Origin: Desulfuromusa sp.
Lineage (GTDB): Bacteria; Desulfobacterota; Desulfuromonadia; Desulfuromonadales; Geopsychrobacteraceae
Length of the DNA: 14,226 nt
Direction of reading: 5' to 3'
Assembly (NCBI GenBank): GCA_029934755.1
Contig: JAOZLQ010000019.1
Location: 1-14,226, forward strand
Position numbers and translations under genes: made by a program. Below are positions 6,426 through 12,913 of the stretch, one piece after another (position 1 is the first letter of the stretch; every line of letters begins with the position of its first letter). The notes beneath the pieces are model-generated. The model did no database searches, was not told the origin of the DNA, and was given only the letters and a program-made list of their open reading frames with translations.

Positions 6426-7376
6426 ATGAAACGTTCTATCTACCAATTATTCTGCCTGCTAGCCTTGTTGTTGCCAGCATCGCCAACCCTGGCTGCTGAC
6501 TATACTGTCTCGTTCAACCAAATTGTTGAGCATCCGGCACTTGATGCCCTACGCCAAGGGGTCAAGGATGAACTGACCGCACAGGGACTGACAGTCCGCT
6601 ACCATGACCATATTGCTCAGGGGAATATTGCAACTGCAAACCTGATTGCCAAACAGATACTGGGTGAACAGCCCGATGTTGCTGTTGGCATTGCCACCCC
6701 CACGGCCCAAGCCTGTGCCCAAGCAATCAAAAACATTCCGATTGTGTTTGCCGCCGTCACCGATCCAGTCGGAGCTGGGCTGGTTCAATCATTGGAAAAA
6801 CCAGGAGGAAACATCACTGGAACATCTGATATGAGCCCTATTGACCGGCAGTTGGAGTTGATCCTTGAGTTCTTACCAGAACTGAAGACAATTGGCGTCA
6901 TTTACAACTCTGGTGAAGTAAATTCAGTTACTTTGGTACGAATTCTTAAGGAAGAGGCAAGTAAAAAAGGAATTTCAGTCGAAGAGGCCACTGTCAGCAA
7001 TTCTGCTGGGGTTTTCCAAGCGGCTAAAAGCCTGATCGGTCGAGTGGAAGCTGTCTACATTCCAACCGACAACACAGTAGTTTCTGCGTTTGAAGCAATC
7101 ACTCAAATTGGCTATCAGGCTAAACTGCCCATCTTTGCCGCAGATACCGACTCCGTTGCCCGAGGAGCCGTTGCAGCTCTAGCAGTCGACTATTACAAAA
7201 TGGGCCGTCAAACCGGTGAAATGGTCAGTCGCGTCTTCAAAGGAGCCAGCCCTGCAGAAATGCCGGTGGAAACCCTACGCGAATTCCAGATCCACCTGAA
7301 CCCCGCCTCTGCCGCAAAAATGGGACTGGCTGTCCCTGAAACGCTGCTAAAAAAAGCTGACAAAATTATTGAGTAG
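6426..7376 (+). CDS. ABC importer periplasmic binding protein, TrpX-like (ABC_sub_bind family)
   Basis: Periplasmic solute-binding protein of 316 aa that feeds the permease and ATPase downstream. A signal peptide ends at about residue 23 (TLA before Ala-Asp); there is no lipobox, so it should be soluble. Family hallmarks are visible: FNQIVEHPALDALRQGVKDEL near the mature N-terminus, GIATPTAQA, PIVFAAVTDPVGAGLV, GNITGTSDMSPI, YIPTDNTVVSA and VDYYKMGRQTGEM. The best-known relatives are the Firmicute TrpX/PheX-type proteins for aromatic amino acids, but the ligand differs among relatives and cannot be assigned here. GGAGA lies seven bases before the ATG. It is the first gene of the operon; the 141-bp gap to the permease holds a large palindrome. 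Confidence 0.9.
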   Translation: MKRSIYQLFCLLALLLPASPTLAADYTVSFNQIVEHPALDALRQGVKDELTAQGLTVRYHDHIAQGNIATANLIAKQILGEQPDVAVGIATPTAQACAQAIKNIPIVFAAVTDPVGAGLVQSLEKPGGNITGTSDMSPIDRQLELILEFLPELKTIGVIYNSGEVNSVTLVRILKEEASKKGISVEEATVSNSAGVFQAAKSLIGRVEAVYIPTDNTVVSAFEAITQIGYQAKLPIFAADTDSVARGAVAALAVDYYKMGRQTGEMVSRVFKGASPAEMPVETLREFQIHLNPASAAKMGLAVPETLLKKADKIIE

Positions 7377-7385
7377 ACAGATTTT

Positions 7386-7507
7386 AGGAACACGAAAAAG
7401 GGCACATATGCAAGGCTTGCGAAAAGGAGGAAAAGGAGGCGTAACTATTTACGTCGAGTTTTTCTTCTTGAGAAGAACGCCGCAGATGGGTCCTTTTTCG
7501 CGTTCTT
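7386..7507. repeat. 122-nt imperfect palindrome (interspersed-repeat-like element)
   Basis: The whole element folds on itself. The outer stem pairs 7386-7402 with 7491-7507, with a single A-C mismatch. The middle arm pairs CATATGC (7405-7411) with GCAGATG (7482-7488), with one mismatch. An 11-bp purine/pyrimidine stem pairs 7424-7434 with 7459-7469, including three G-T pairs. A 3x3 internal loop follows, then an apical 7-bp hairpin (7438-7444 with 7449-7455, loop CTAT). It fills the gap between binding-protein and permease genes and ends two bases before the permease Shine-Dalgarno. The design resembles the mobile palindromic intergenic repeats common in proteobacterial genomes; no second copy was seen in this window, so repeat status is inference. 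Confidence 0.75.
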
Positions 7508-7521
7508 CGGAGAATGAATGA
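7408..7521 (+). CDS. Possible 37-aa ORF inside the palindrome, overlapping the permease start
   Basis: An open frame starting MQGLRKGGKGGV and ending RSSENE. AAAAAGGG lies five bases before its ATG, and its TGA overlaps the permease ATG as ATGA, the usual form of translational coupling. Against a functional peptide: the sequence is dictated by the palindrome and its composition (Gly/Lys/Arg, then Phe run) resembles no known fold. Its translation could open the hairpin and deliver ribosomes to the permease start. It may equally be a chance frame in a repeat. Confidence 0.25.
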   Translation: MQGLRKGGKGGVTIYVEFFFLRRTPQMGPFSRSSENE

Positions 7522-8405
7522 CTTATTTTGCTTTTATGGGAGCCCTTGAGCAGGGCTTCGCTTACGGTTTTCTGGTTCTCGGAGTCTATTTGACTTTCCG
7601 AGTCCTCGACTTTCCCGACCTGACCGTTGATGGCAGTCTGCCGTTAGGGGCTGCCGTTTCCGCTGTAGCAATAACCGCCGGATTCAATCCTTTTCTTTCT
7701 CTGTTGTTTGCCCTGCTAGCAGGATTTCTGGCAGGAATGGTCACTGGTTTTCTCAGCACCAAGCTTGGGATTCTCCATCTGCTTGCCTCAATTCTGACAA
7801 TGATCGCCCTCTATTCTATCAATTTACGTATTATGGGACGGCCAAACATCACCCTGCTCGGCAAACCGACCATACTGGAACCACTGATAAATACCGGAAT
7901 CGGCATGTTCAATGCGGCACCATTGCTTTTTGGTATCTTTTCCACACTTGCCTTGTTGCTCTTGCTCTGGTTGCTGCATACCGCCTTTGGTCTGGCGATG
8001 CAGGCAACCGGTGCCAACCAACAGATGATTACCAGCCAGGGAGTTAACACTGATCGAGTTATTATCCTGACCGTTGGGCTTTCTAACGGGCTGGCCGCCG
8101 TCAGCGGTGCCCTGCTCTGTCAAAGTCAGGGAGCTGCCGATGTTAATATGGGAGTCGGGACCATCGTTGCGGGACTCGCATCAGTTATTGTTGGAGAAAC
8201 TTTATTTGGTTGCCGCACTATCGGTCGGGCATTACTCGCTGCTTTGCTTGGATCGTTAATTTATCGATTGACCATCGCTCTGGCACTCAGCTTGAAATTG
8301 GGACAATTCTCTTTTACCCCAAGTGACCTTAACTTGCTGACCGCATTGTTAGTCGTCGCAGCACTCACCTTACCAAAACTACGCAGGAAGGTGTTAAGCC
8401 GATGA
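7518..8405 (+). CDS. ABC importer permease, TrpY-like (branched-chain/ribose permease family)
   Basis: Inner-membrane permease of 295 aa with about eight to nine hydrophobic segments, of the BPD_transp_2 (LivH/RbsC-like) fold. The N-terminal FAYGFLVLGVYLTFRVLDFPDLTVDGSLPLGAAVSA is the hallmark of the permeases that pair with TrpX-type binding proteins. Further conserved stretches are GFLSTKLGILHLLASILTM and GLSNGLAAVSGALLCQSQGAADVNMGVGTIVAGLASVIVGE. GGAG lies five bases before the ATG. The stop overlaps the ATPase start by four bases (ATGA), so permease and ATPase are translationally coupled. The preceding palindrome may set the ratio of binding protein to membrane complex. Confidence 0.92.
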   Translation: MTYFAFMGALEQGFAYGFLVLGVYLTFRVLDFPDLTVDGSLPLGAAVSAVAITAGFNPFLSLLFALLAGFLAGMVTGFLSTKLGILHLLASILTMIALYSINLRIMGRPNITLLGKPTILEPLINTGIGMFNAAPLLFGIFSTLALLLLLWLLHTAFGLAMQATGANQQMITSQGVNTDRVIILTVGLSNGLAAVSGALLCQSQGAADVNMGVGTIVAGLASVIVGETLFGCRTIGRALLAALLGSLIYRLTIALALSLKLGQFSFTPSDLNLLTALLVVAALTLPKLRRKVLSR

Positions 8406-9196
8406 TTGAAATTACCGACCTGGTCAAAACCTTCCATCAGGGGAGCGTCAATGAAGTGCTTGCTCTGTCGGGAATCAGCCTTCAAGTGCGAAAAGGTGAC
8501 TTCATTACCGTCATAGGTTCCAATGGCGCAGGAAAAAGCACCTTATTGAATTGTCTGGCTGGCAGTTACCCGATTGACAGTGGTCATATCTTGATTGAAG
8601 ATCAAGATGTCTCCCGCTGGCCTGAATATAAACGTGCCACTCAGATCAGTCGAGTTTTCCAGGATCCACTGCTCGGGACCTGTGGTCCCCTTTCCATTGA
8701 GCAGAACCTTGCTCTGGCAAATCGTCGGGGAAAGTATCATGGTTTAAAGCGAGGGGTTCAGCGAAGCGACCGGGAACTGTTCCGCAACCAGCTATCGCAA
8801 TTAAATCTGGAGCTGGAAAGCCGTTTAAAAGACAGTGTTGGCCTGCTCTCCGGAGGACAGCGTCAGGCCCTCACCTTGCTGATGGCAACTCTGGTTAAGC
8901 CGAAAATTCTCCTTCTCGATGAACATACCGCAGCACTTGATCCTAAAACAGCGCTACAAGTGCTGAAACTGACTCAACAACTCATTGATGATCAACATTT
9001 AACCACCTTGATGGTTACTCACAACATGCGCCAAGCACTTCAACTTGGTAATCGCCTGATCATGCTACATGCCGGTCGGGTCATTCTGGATGTTTCAGGA
9101 GAAGAAAAAGCTGCCATGACTGTGGAAGACTTGCTGGAACAATTCTATAAAGTTAGGGGGGAAGAGTTTGTTTCAGATCGAATGCTACTAGTTTGA
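8402..9196 (+). CDS. ABC importer ATPase, TrpZ-like
   Basis: Cytoplasmic ATPase of 264 aa powering the importer. All motifs are intact: Walker A GSNGAGKST at 39-47, Q-loop Gln87 in VFQDP, signature LSGGQ at 149-153, Walker B ILLLDE with Asp173 and Glu174 followed by HTAALDP, and H-loop His207 in VTHNM. LLLDEHTAALDPKTA is typical of ATPases of this importer group. It is the last gene of the three-gene operon; no convincing terminator follows within 240 bp. Confidence 0.95.
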   Translation: MIEITDLVKTFHQGSVNEVLALSGISLQVRKGDFITVIGSNGAGKSTLLNCLAGSYPIDSGHILIEDQDVSRWPEYKRATQISRVFQDPLLGTCGPLSIEQNLALANRRGKYHGLKRGVQRSDRELFRNQLSQLNLELESRLKDSVGLLSGGQRQALTLLMATLVKPKILLLDEHTAALDPKTALQVLKLTQQLIDDQHLTTLMVTHNMRQALQLGNRLIMLHAGRVILDVSGEEKAAMTVEDLLEQFYKVRGEEFVSDRMLLV

Positions 9197-9497
9197 CATT
9201 TTTATGGCATCCATCCGCAGAATGATGGTGCGGTAATAACTGGTTATCCAGATGCTGGTTGCTCATAAGCCAAATATCAAGAAACCTTTTCCCTATACCA
9301 GACACAACAATGTGAAACTGTGGTTCTCGCTATACTCTTTTAACCCTTCCCTACCAATAGACCATAGCAACATTCCAATGCTTCCATTTCCAACACTATT
9401 AGTGGATAAACATGATACTATGATAAATATTGGCGGTTGGATAATGATCCAACTTTAACATGCATCTACTTGTAAAAAATCATGAGATTAGTTTGCC
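9197..9497. other. Gene-free intergenic stretch
   Basis: No convincing gene. A 68-codon open frame at 9252-9458 has neither a ribosome site nor recognisable content. Small inverted repeats occur: CTGG-TTAT-CCAG near 9240-9251 and GTTGGAT-AATG-ATCCAAC at 9436-9453, followed by only three Ts, too weak to call a terminator. The promoter of the antiporter must lie here, but I could not pick one with confidence. Confidence 0.5.
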
Positions 9498-11234
9498 ATG
9501 CCTGTAGAGTCTTTTCACATAATTTCGGCTCTTGCCGTAATCTTGATCGCTGCTTTGGTTGGCGGTCGCTTTGCTGCATTTTGCCGAATTCCCCGTGTTA
9601 CCGGTTATCTGCTGGCGGGGTTACTGGTTGGTCCCTCGTTTGCTGAACTATTCAACCTGCCACAACTGATTTCGTCTCCTGCCCTGAACGAATTGCGGCT
9701 GATTTCAGACATCGCCTTGGCATTAATTCTGATGAATATCGGTGGCCAATTACGGACTGAAAACCTGCGTCGCTGGAAACAGCGGATTGTTATTTTTTCA
9801 TTGACTGAATCCCTGCTCACAGGCCTGCTTGTTGGAATTTCCATCTATATCGCCAACTTGTTCATAGTACAGCAGGCCGTTACCGGCTTGAGCTTGGGAC
9901 AAACTTCTCTGCTATTCGGCATATTTACCGGAACCATCAGCATCGCCACTGCTCCAGCCGCAACCTTGATGGTCGTACGTGAATATGAAGCCGAAGGTCC
10001 AATCACGCGATTAGTATTAACCCTGGTGAGTCTCAACAACCTGTTTTCAGTGTTTGCCTTTTCGATCGCAGTACAGTTATTAGTTTCCCCCGATGGTGGA
10101 TTTACTTCAATTATTTATCAACTGTGCACCCCCTTAATTCTGGGAGGAGGAGCCGGCTTTCTCATATCACTCTGGGCTCAACGAATGGAGTTGCCCAGCG
10201 AATATAAAATTCTGCTACTGGGTGGAGTAACAGCAGTCGCTGTTATCAGCCGCTCACTTGGACTGGAACCACTTCTATCCTGCCTTGCTTTAGGGATGAT
10301 TCTGGCCGATAGCTCTCCGCGTTGGAATCGGCTGGTCAAAGCATTGAGTGAAATTGACTATCCTCTCTACGTCGTCTTTTTCGTCCTTGCCGGAGCCAAC
10401 TTACACATTGCAACACTGGCACATATCGGTCTGCTCGGTGTCATCTATGTTTTAGCCAGAACTTGCGCAAAATTGGCAGGGGCTTCACTCGGTGCTCGCT
10501 TGGGGAAATTTGGCCAACGGGAACAAACATGGGTGGGGATGACTTTACTTGCCCAGGCCGGGATGGCCATTGGCCTCGCAGCAACTTTATCCAAGCAGTG
10601 GCCTGAAGGAGGCAGGCTGGTTGAAACAGTGATTCTTGGCTCGGTTGTCATCTTTGAGTTGATCGGCCCATTAGCTGTCCGTTGCGGTCTGGTTAGATCC
10701 GGTGAAGTGCCATTATTGTCATTATTACGCAAGCGTGCACCACAAAGTGGCATGGAAGGACTACACAGTGTTGCCAACCATTTTCGTAGTAGTTTAGGCC
10801 TCCCGGCTGGACATAATTTGGATAACCCCGGCGACATCCTGGTTCGGCATGTCATGCGTCTCAATGTTGAAACGATTAATCATGGCACAGCATTTCAAGA
10901 GTTGCTGAATATCATTGCCCACAGTCGATATGACCGCTTTCCAGTTGTTGACGATGACCAGAACTTCATCGGCATTATTAATTACACAGAGATTCGTAAC
11001 CTGCTGTTTGATCAATCCCTTTCAGATCTGCTTGTTGCCCGTGATCTGGTTTCTTCAGCACACCACGCAATCTCCCCCAACACCCCGCTTCGAGAAGCAC
11101 TGAAAACATTACAAAAAAAACGCAACATCAGTTTTTTCCCGGTTATCGATCCGGAAGAACCCAAAAAACTACTCGGCATCCTTAGTCAAAACGATGTCCT
11201 TGCAGCATTCAGACGGTTGGATCTAGATGACTAA
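9498..11234 (+). CDS. CPA2-type cation/proton antiporter-like protein with CBS pair
   Basis: Inner-membrane protein of 578 aa. Residues 5 to about 400 form a Na+/H+ exchanger (CPA2) domain with about 12 segments: PRVTGYLLAGLLVGP at 32-46, the unwound-helix motif TAPAA at 151-155, and the conserved basic residue Lys325 in RTCAKLAGASLG. The usual acidic pair of the transport site (Asp-Asp in electrogenic or Asn-Asp in electroneutral members) appears as Asn180-Asn181 in VSLNNLFSVF. Residues about 449-503 and 514-574 are two CBS motifs, which in other proteins bind adenine nucleotides and gate transport. The substrate is unknown; Na+, K+ or loss of classical exchange are all possible. The Shine-Dalgarno is weak (GAGA, 11 bases upstream). 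It is a single-gene unit ending at a terminator. Confidence 0.88.
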   Translation: MPVESFHIISALAVILIAALVGGRFAAFCRIPRVTGYLLAGLLVGPSFAELFNLPQLISSPALNELRLISDIALALILMNIGGQLRTENLRRWKQRIVIFSLTESLLTGLLVGISIYIANLFIVQQAVTGLSLGQTSLLFGIFTGTISIATAPAATLMVVREYEAEGPITRLVLTLVSLNNLFSVFAFSIAVQLLVSPDGGFTSIIYQLCTPLILGGGAGFLISLWAQRMELPSEYKILLLGGVTAVAVISRSLGLEPLLSCLALGMILADSSPRWNRLVKALSEIDYPLYVVFFVLAGANLHIATLAHIGLLGVIYVLARTCAKLAGASLGARLGKFGQREQTWVGMTLLAQAGMAIGLAATLSKQWPEGGRLVETVILGSVVIFELIGPLAVRCGLVRSGEVPLLSLLRKRAPQSGMEGLHSVANHFRSSLGLPAGHNLDNPGDILVRHVMRLNVETINHGTAFQELLNIIAHSRYDRFPVVDDDQNFIGIINYTEIRNLLFDQSLSDLLVARDLVSSAHHAISPNTPLREALKTLQKKRNISFFPVIDPEEPKKLLGILSQNDVLAAFRRLDLDD

Positions 11235-11238
11235 AAAT

Positions 11239-11278
11239 AAAAAGCAGATCCGTCGATTAAGACAGACCTGCTTTTTTT
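11239..11278. terminator. Intrinsic terminator after the antiporter gene
   Basis: AAAAAGCAG pairs with CTGCTTTTT; inside it TC/GA and GTC/GAC pairs continue the stem after single mismatches, with loop GATTAA. Seven Ts follow on the plus strand. The A-rich left side gives a T-run on the minus strand too, so it may also stop the converging tol-pal transcription. Confidence 0.8.
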
Positions 11279-11361
11279 ATCAGACCGTTAAGAATCCTCA
11301 CACACCTAAAGCCACTCTTACATGGAGAACAGCTAAACAGGAAATCTGTGCGGGTCAAAGC

Positions 11362-12144
11362 TTATTTTTCTAAATATTTTTTTGCCGCTATTGCCTGAGT
11401 TGAATCTGGATATTCTTCAATCAGTTTCTGCATGGTTGTTCTAGCATTCTCGCCATCTCCTAAAGCATTAAAAGACAGGGCCTGCTTCAACATTGCTGCT
11501 GCTGCCTTAGGGTGGGACGAATACTTGCTGATAACGTCTTGAAACTGCAGAATTGCCGATTCATATTCCTTTTCGCCATAATAAGCTTCACCAACCCAGT
11601 ACAGAGCATTTACATATAAATCATGCCCTGGATACTTGTTGATAAAAGATTCCAGCATCTTGCGCCCATCAGCAAAATGTTTTTGGTTCCGGATTGCCTC
11701 AAGTGCAGTCTCATAGAGTTGTTCTGCTGTCAGTTCTGGCTCACGTTGCTGCTCTGGCACTCTTACTTTTTGGTTGGCAACCTGTTGTTCAAACTCAGCA
11801 ACCCGGTTTGTAAGAGAGGTATACTGTAAACCTATATCGTCTTTGATCAGCCGCAACTCATCGGCCAATGCCCGGTTATCTTGTTCCAAATCATCCATAC
11901 GACCGTTAACCGACTGAAATTCTACCCGCAGGTTATCAAGCCCGGCCAGAAGTTCTGCAGACTGACGTTGCTGCGCATCACCCCCGGCGATTTCAGATTG
12001 TGATATCTCCACCTTTTGTACTTCCAATTGAGCGAGGCGACGTTTCATTTCTGCCAGATCCATCTCCATCCGCAACTGATTCTGACTTGGCGGTACACAC
12101 CCAAGCAGTAACAGCAAACTCAGTAGTATAAATATAAGGCGCAT
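11362..12144 (-). CDS. cpoB: CpoB/YbgF, Tol-Pal-associated TPR lipoprotein
   Basis: Periplasm-facing protein of 260 aa that in E. coli coordinates PBP1B synthesis with Tol-Pal constriction during division. Residues 1-15 are a lipoprotein signal with lipobox LLGC and acyl Cys16; E. coli CpoB is soluble, so the lipid anchor is a lineage difference. Residues about 22-125 form a heptad-rich coiled coil (the trimerisation region), and about 138-260 hold TPR units: YETALEAIRNQKHFADGRK, ALYWVGEAYYGEKEYESAI and AMLKQALSFNALGDGENAR. The start at 12144 follows GGGAGG by seven bases; a longer frame from 12186 runs back through the terminator hairpin and was rejected. It is the last gene of tolB-pal-cpoB, separated from pal by an intrinsic terminator that would reduce its expression. 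Confidence 0.9.
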   Translation of the reverse strand: MRLIFILLSLLLLLGCVPPSQNQLRMEMDLAEMKRRLAQLEVQKVEISQSEIAGGDAQQRQSAELLAGLDNLRVEFQSVNGRMDDLEQDNRALADELRLIKDDIGLQYTSLTNRVAEFEQQVANQKVRVPEQQREPELTAEQLYETALEAIRNQKHFADGRKMLESFINKYPGHDLYVNALYWVGEAYYGEKEYESAILQFQDVISKYSSHPKAAAAMLKQALSFNALGDGENARTTMQKLIEEYPDSTQAIAAKKYLEK

Positions 12145-12169
12145 TGGATTTCCTCCCAAAACCTGAAAC

Positions 12170-12203
12170 AAAAAAGGGCCACTCACATAAAGATGAGCGG
12201 CCC
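12170..12203 (-). terminator. Intrinsic terminator/attenuator between pal and cpoB
   Basis: On the minus strand GGGCC and CTCA pair with TGAG and GGCCC around one mismatch, followed by six Ts. It starts about 20 bases after the pal stop and ends about 25 bases before the cpoB start, so only readthrough or an unseen promoter would express cpoB. Confidence 0.82.
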
Positions 12204-12223
12204 AGATCAGTTATAAGAATAAA

Positions 12224-12784
12224 TTAACGCTTAACTTTAAAATTGGCTCGACGGTTTTTAGCCCAAGCTTCTTTGGTACGAGCAGTATCGATAGGCATTT
12301 CTTCACCGTAAGAGATAATGTTCATCCGCTCAGCAGCAACACCAAGAGAAACTAAATAATTCTTGGTTGCCAAGGCGCGTTTATCGCCCAATGCCAAGTT
12401 GTACTCATCGGAACCGCGCTCATCACAGTGACCTTCGATGAGAATTTTAACAACAGGTGCGGCTCTCAGCAAACCGGCATTACTGACCAAGATACTTTTG
12501 GCAGCAGCAGTCAACACGTACTGATCAAAATCAAAATGGATACGGTTTAAACCTTTGGAAGCGGCAAGCTCGGCAGCTCTCGCTACAGCAGCGGCATCAT
12601 AAGCAGGTGCGGTGTCGGTCACCTGTTGCTCAACAACTCCAGCAGGCTGCTGTTGTTGCACTTCAACTGCTGTTTGTCCTGAAATTACAGGTTCTTCAGC
12701 AACTGGTTTTTTGGCACAACCTGAGGCCAACAAAGTCAGAACAAAAAGCATCACCACCAGACGGGTAATGGTTGATTTCAGCAT
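12224..12784 (-). CDS. pal: Peptidoglycan-associated lipoprotein Pal
   Basis: Outer-membrane lipoprotein of 186 aa that tethers the outer membrane to peptidoglycan and binds TolB. The lipoprotein signal ends ASGC with acyl Cys23, followed by a Gln/Ala/Pro-rich linker to about residue 75. The OmpA-like domain (about 80-186) contains IHFDFDQYVL, the ligand motif IEGHCDERGSDEYNLALGDKRA with Asp121 and Arg136 at the spacing known to bind diaminopimelate, and NRRANF near the end. The start at 12784 is chosen because AAAGGAG precedes it by about nine bases; a frame from 12805 contains that site. It lies 129 bp after tolB with its own promoter. Confidence 0.96.
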   Translation of the reverse strand: MLKSTITRLVVMLFVLTLLASGCAKKPVAEEPVISGQTAVEVQQQQPAGVVEQQVTDTAPAYDAAAVARAAELAASKGLNRIHFDFDQYVLTAAAKSILVSNAGLLRAAPVVKILIEGHCDERGSDEYNLALGDKRALATKNYLVSLGVAAERMNIISYGEEMPIDTARTKEAWAKNRRANFKVKR

Positions 12785-12849
12785 GATAAAACACTCCTTT
12801 CGCATTTGCGATAAATTTTAAAATCAATATTCTTCTGGGCATCTCGGCT

Positions 12850-12877
12850 ATTATACAGAAGCCTAGCATAAAAACAA
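12850..12877 (-). promoter_or_regulatory. Internal sigma70 promoter for pal
   Basis: On the minus strand TTGTTT (12877-12872), a 16-base spacer and a perfect TATAAT (12855-12850) in the tolB-pal gap. It would allow pal to be made in excess of the upstream Tol proteins. Confidence 0.65.
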
Positions 12878-12913
12878 CACCCGTTTATGCGTTTACAGGA
12901 AGAATCAATATCG

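Noticed and set aside
9436..9456. Seven-bp hairpin GTTGGAT-AATG-ATCCAAC followed by TTT as terminator of the ABC operon
   Set aside because: The stem is A+T-rich, the T-run is only three bases, and it lies 240 bp after the ATPase gene.
9252..9458. 68-codon open frame in the gap before the antiporter gene
   Set aside because: No Shine-Dalgarno, no recognisable motif or signal, unstructured composition; best taken as chance.
10445..10864. 139-codon antisense frame inside the antiporter gene
   Set aside because: Composition follows the opposite-strand codons of a clear membrane protein; no family features.
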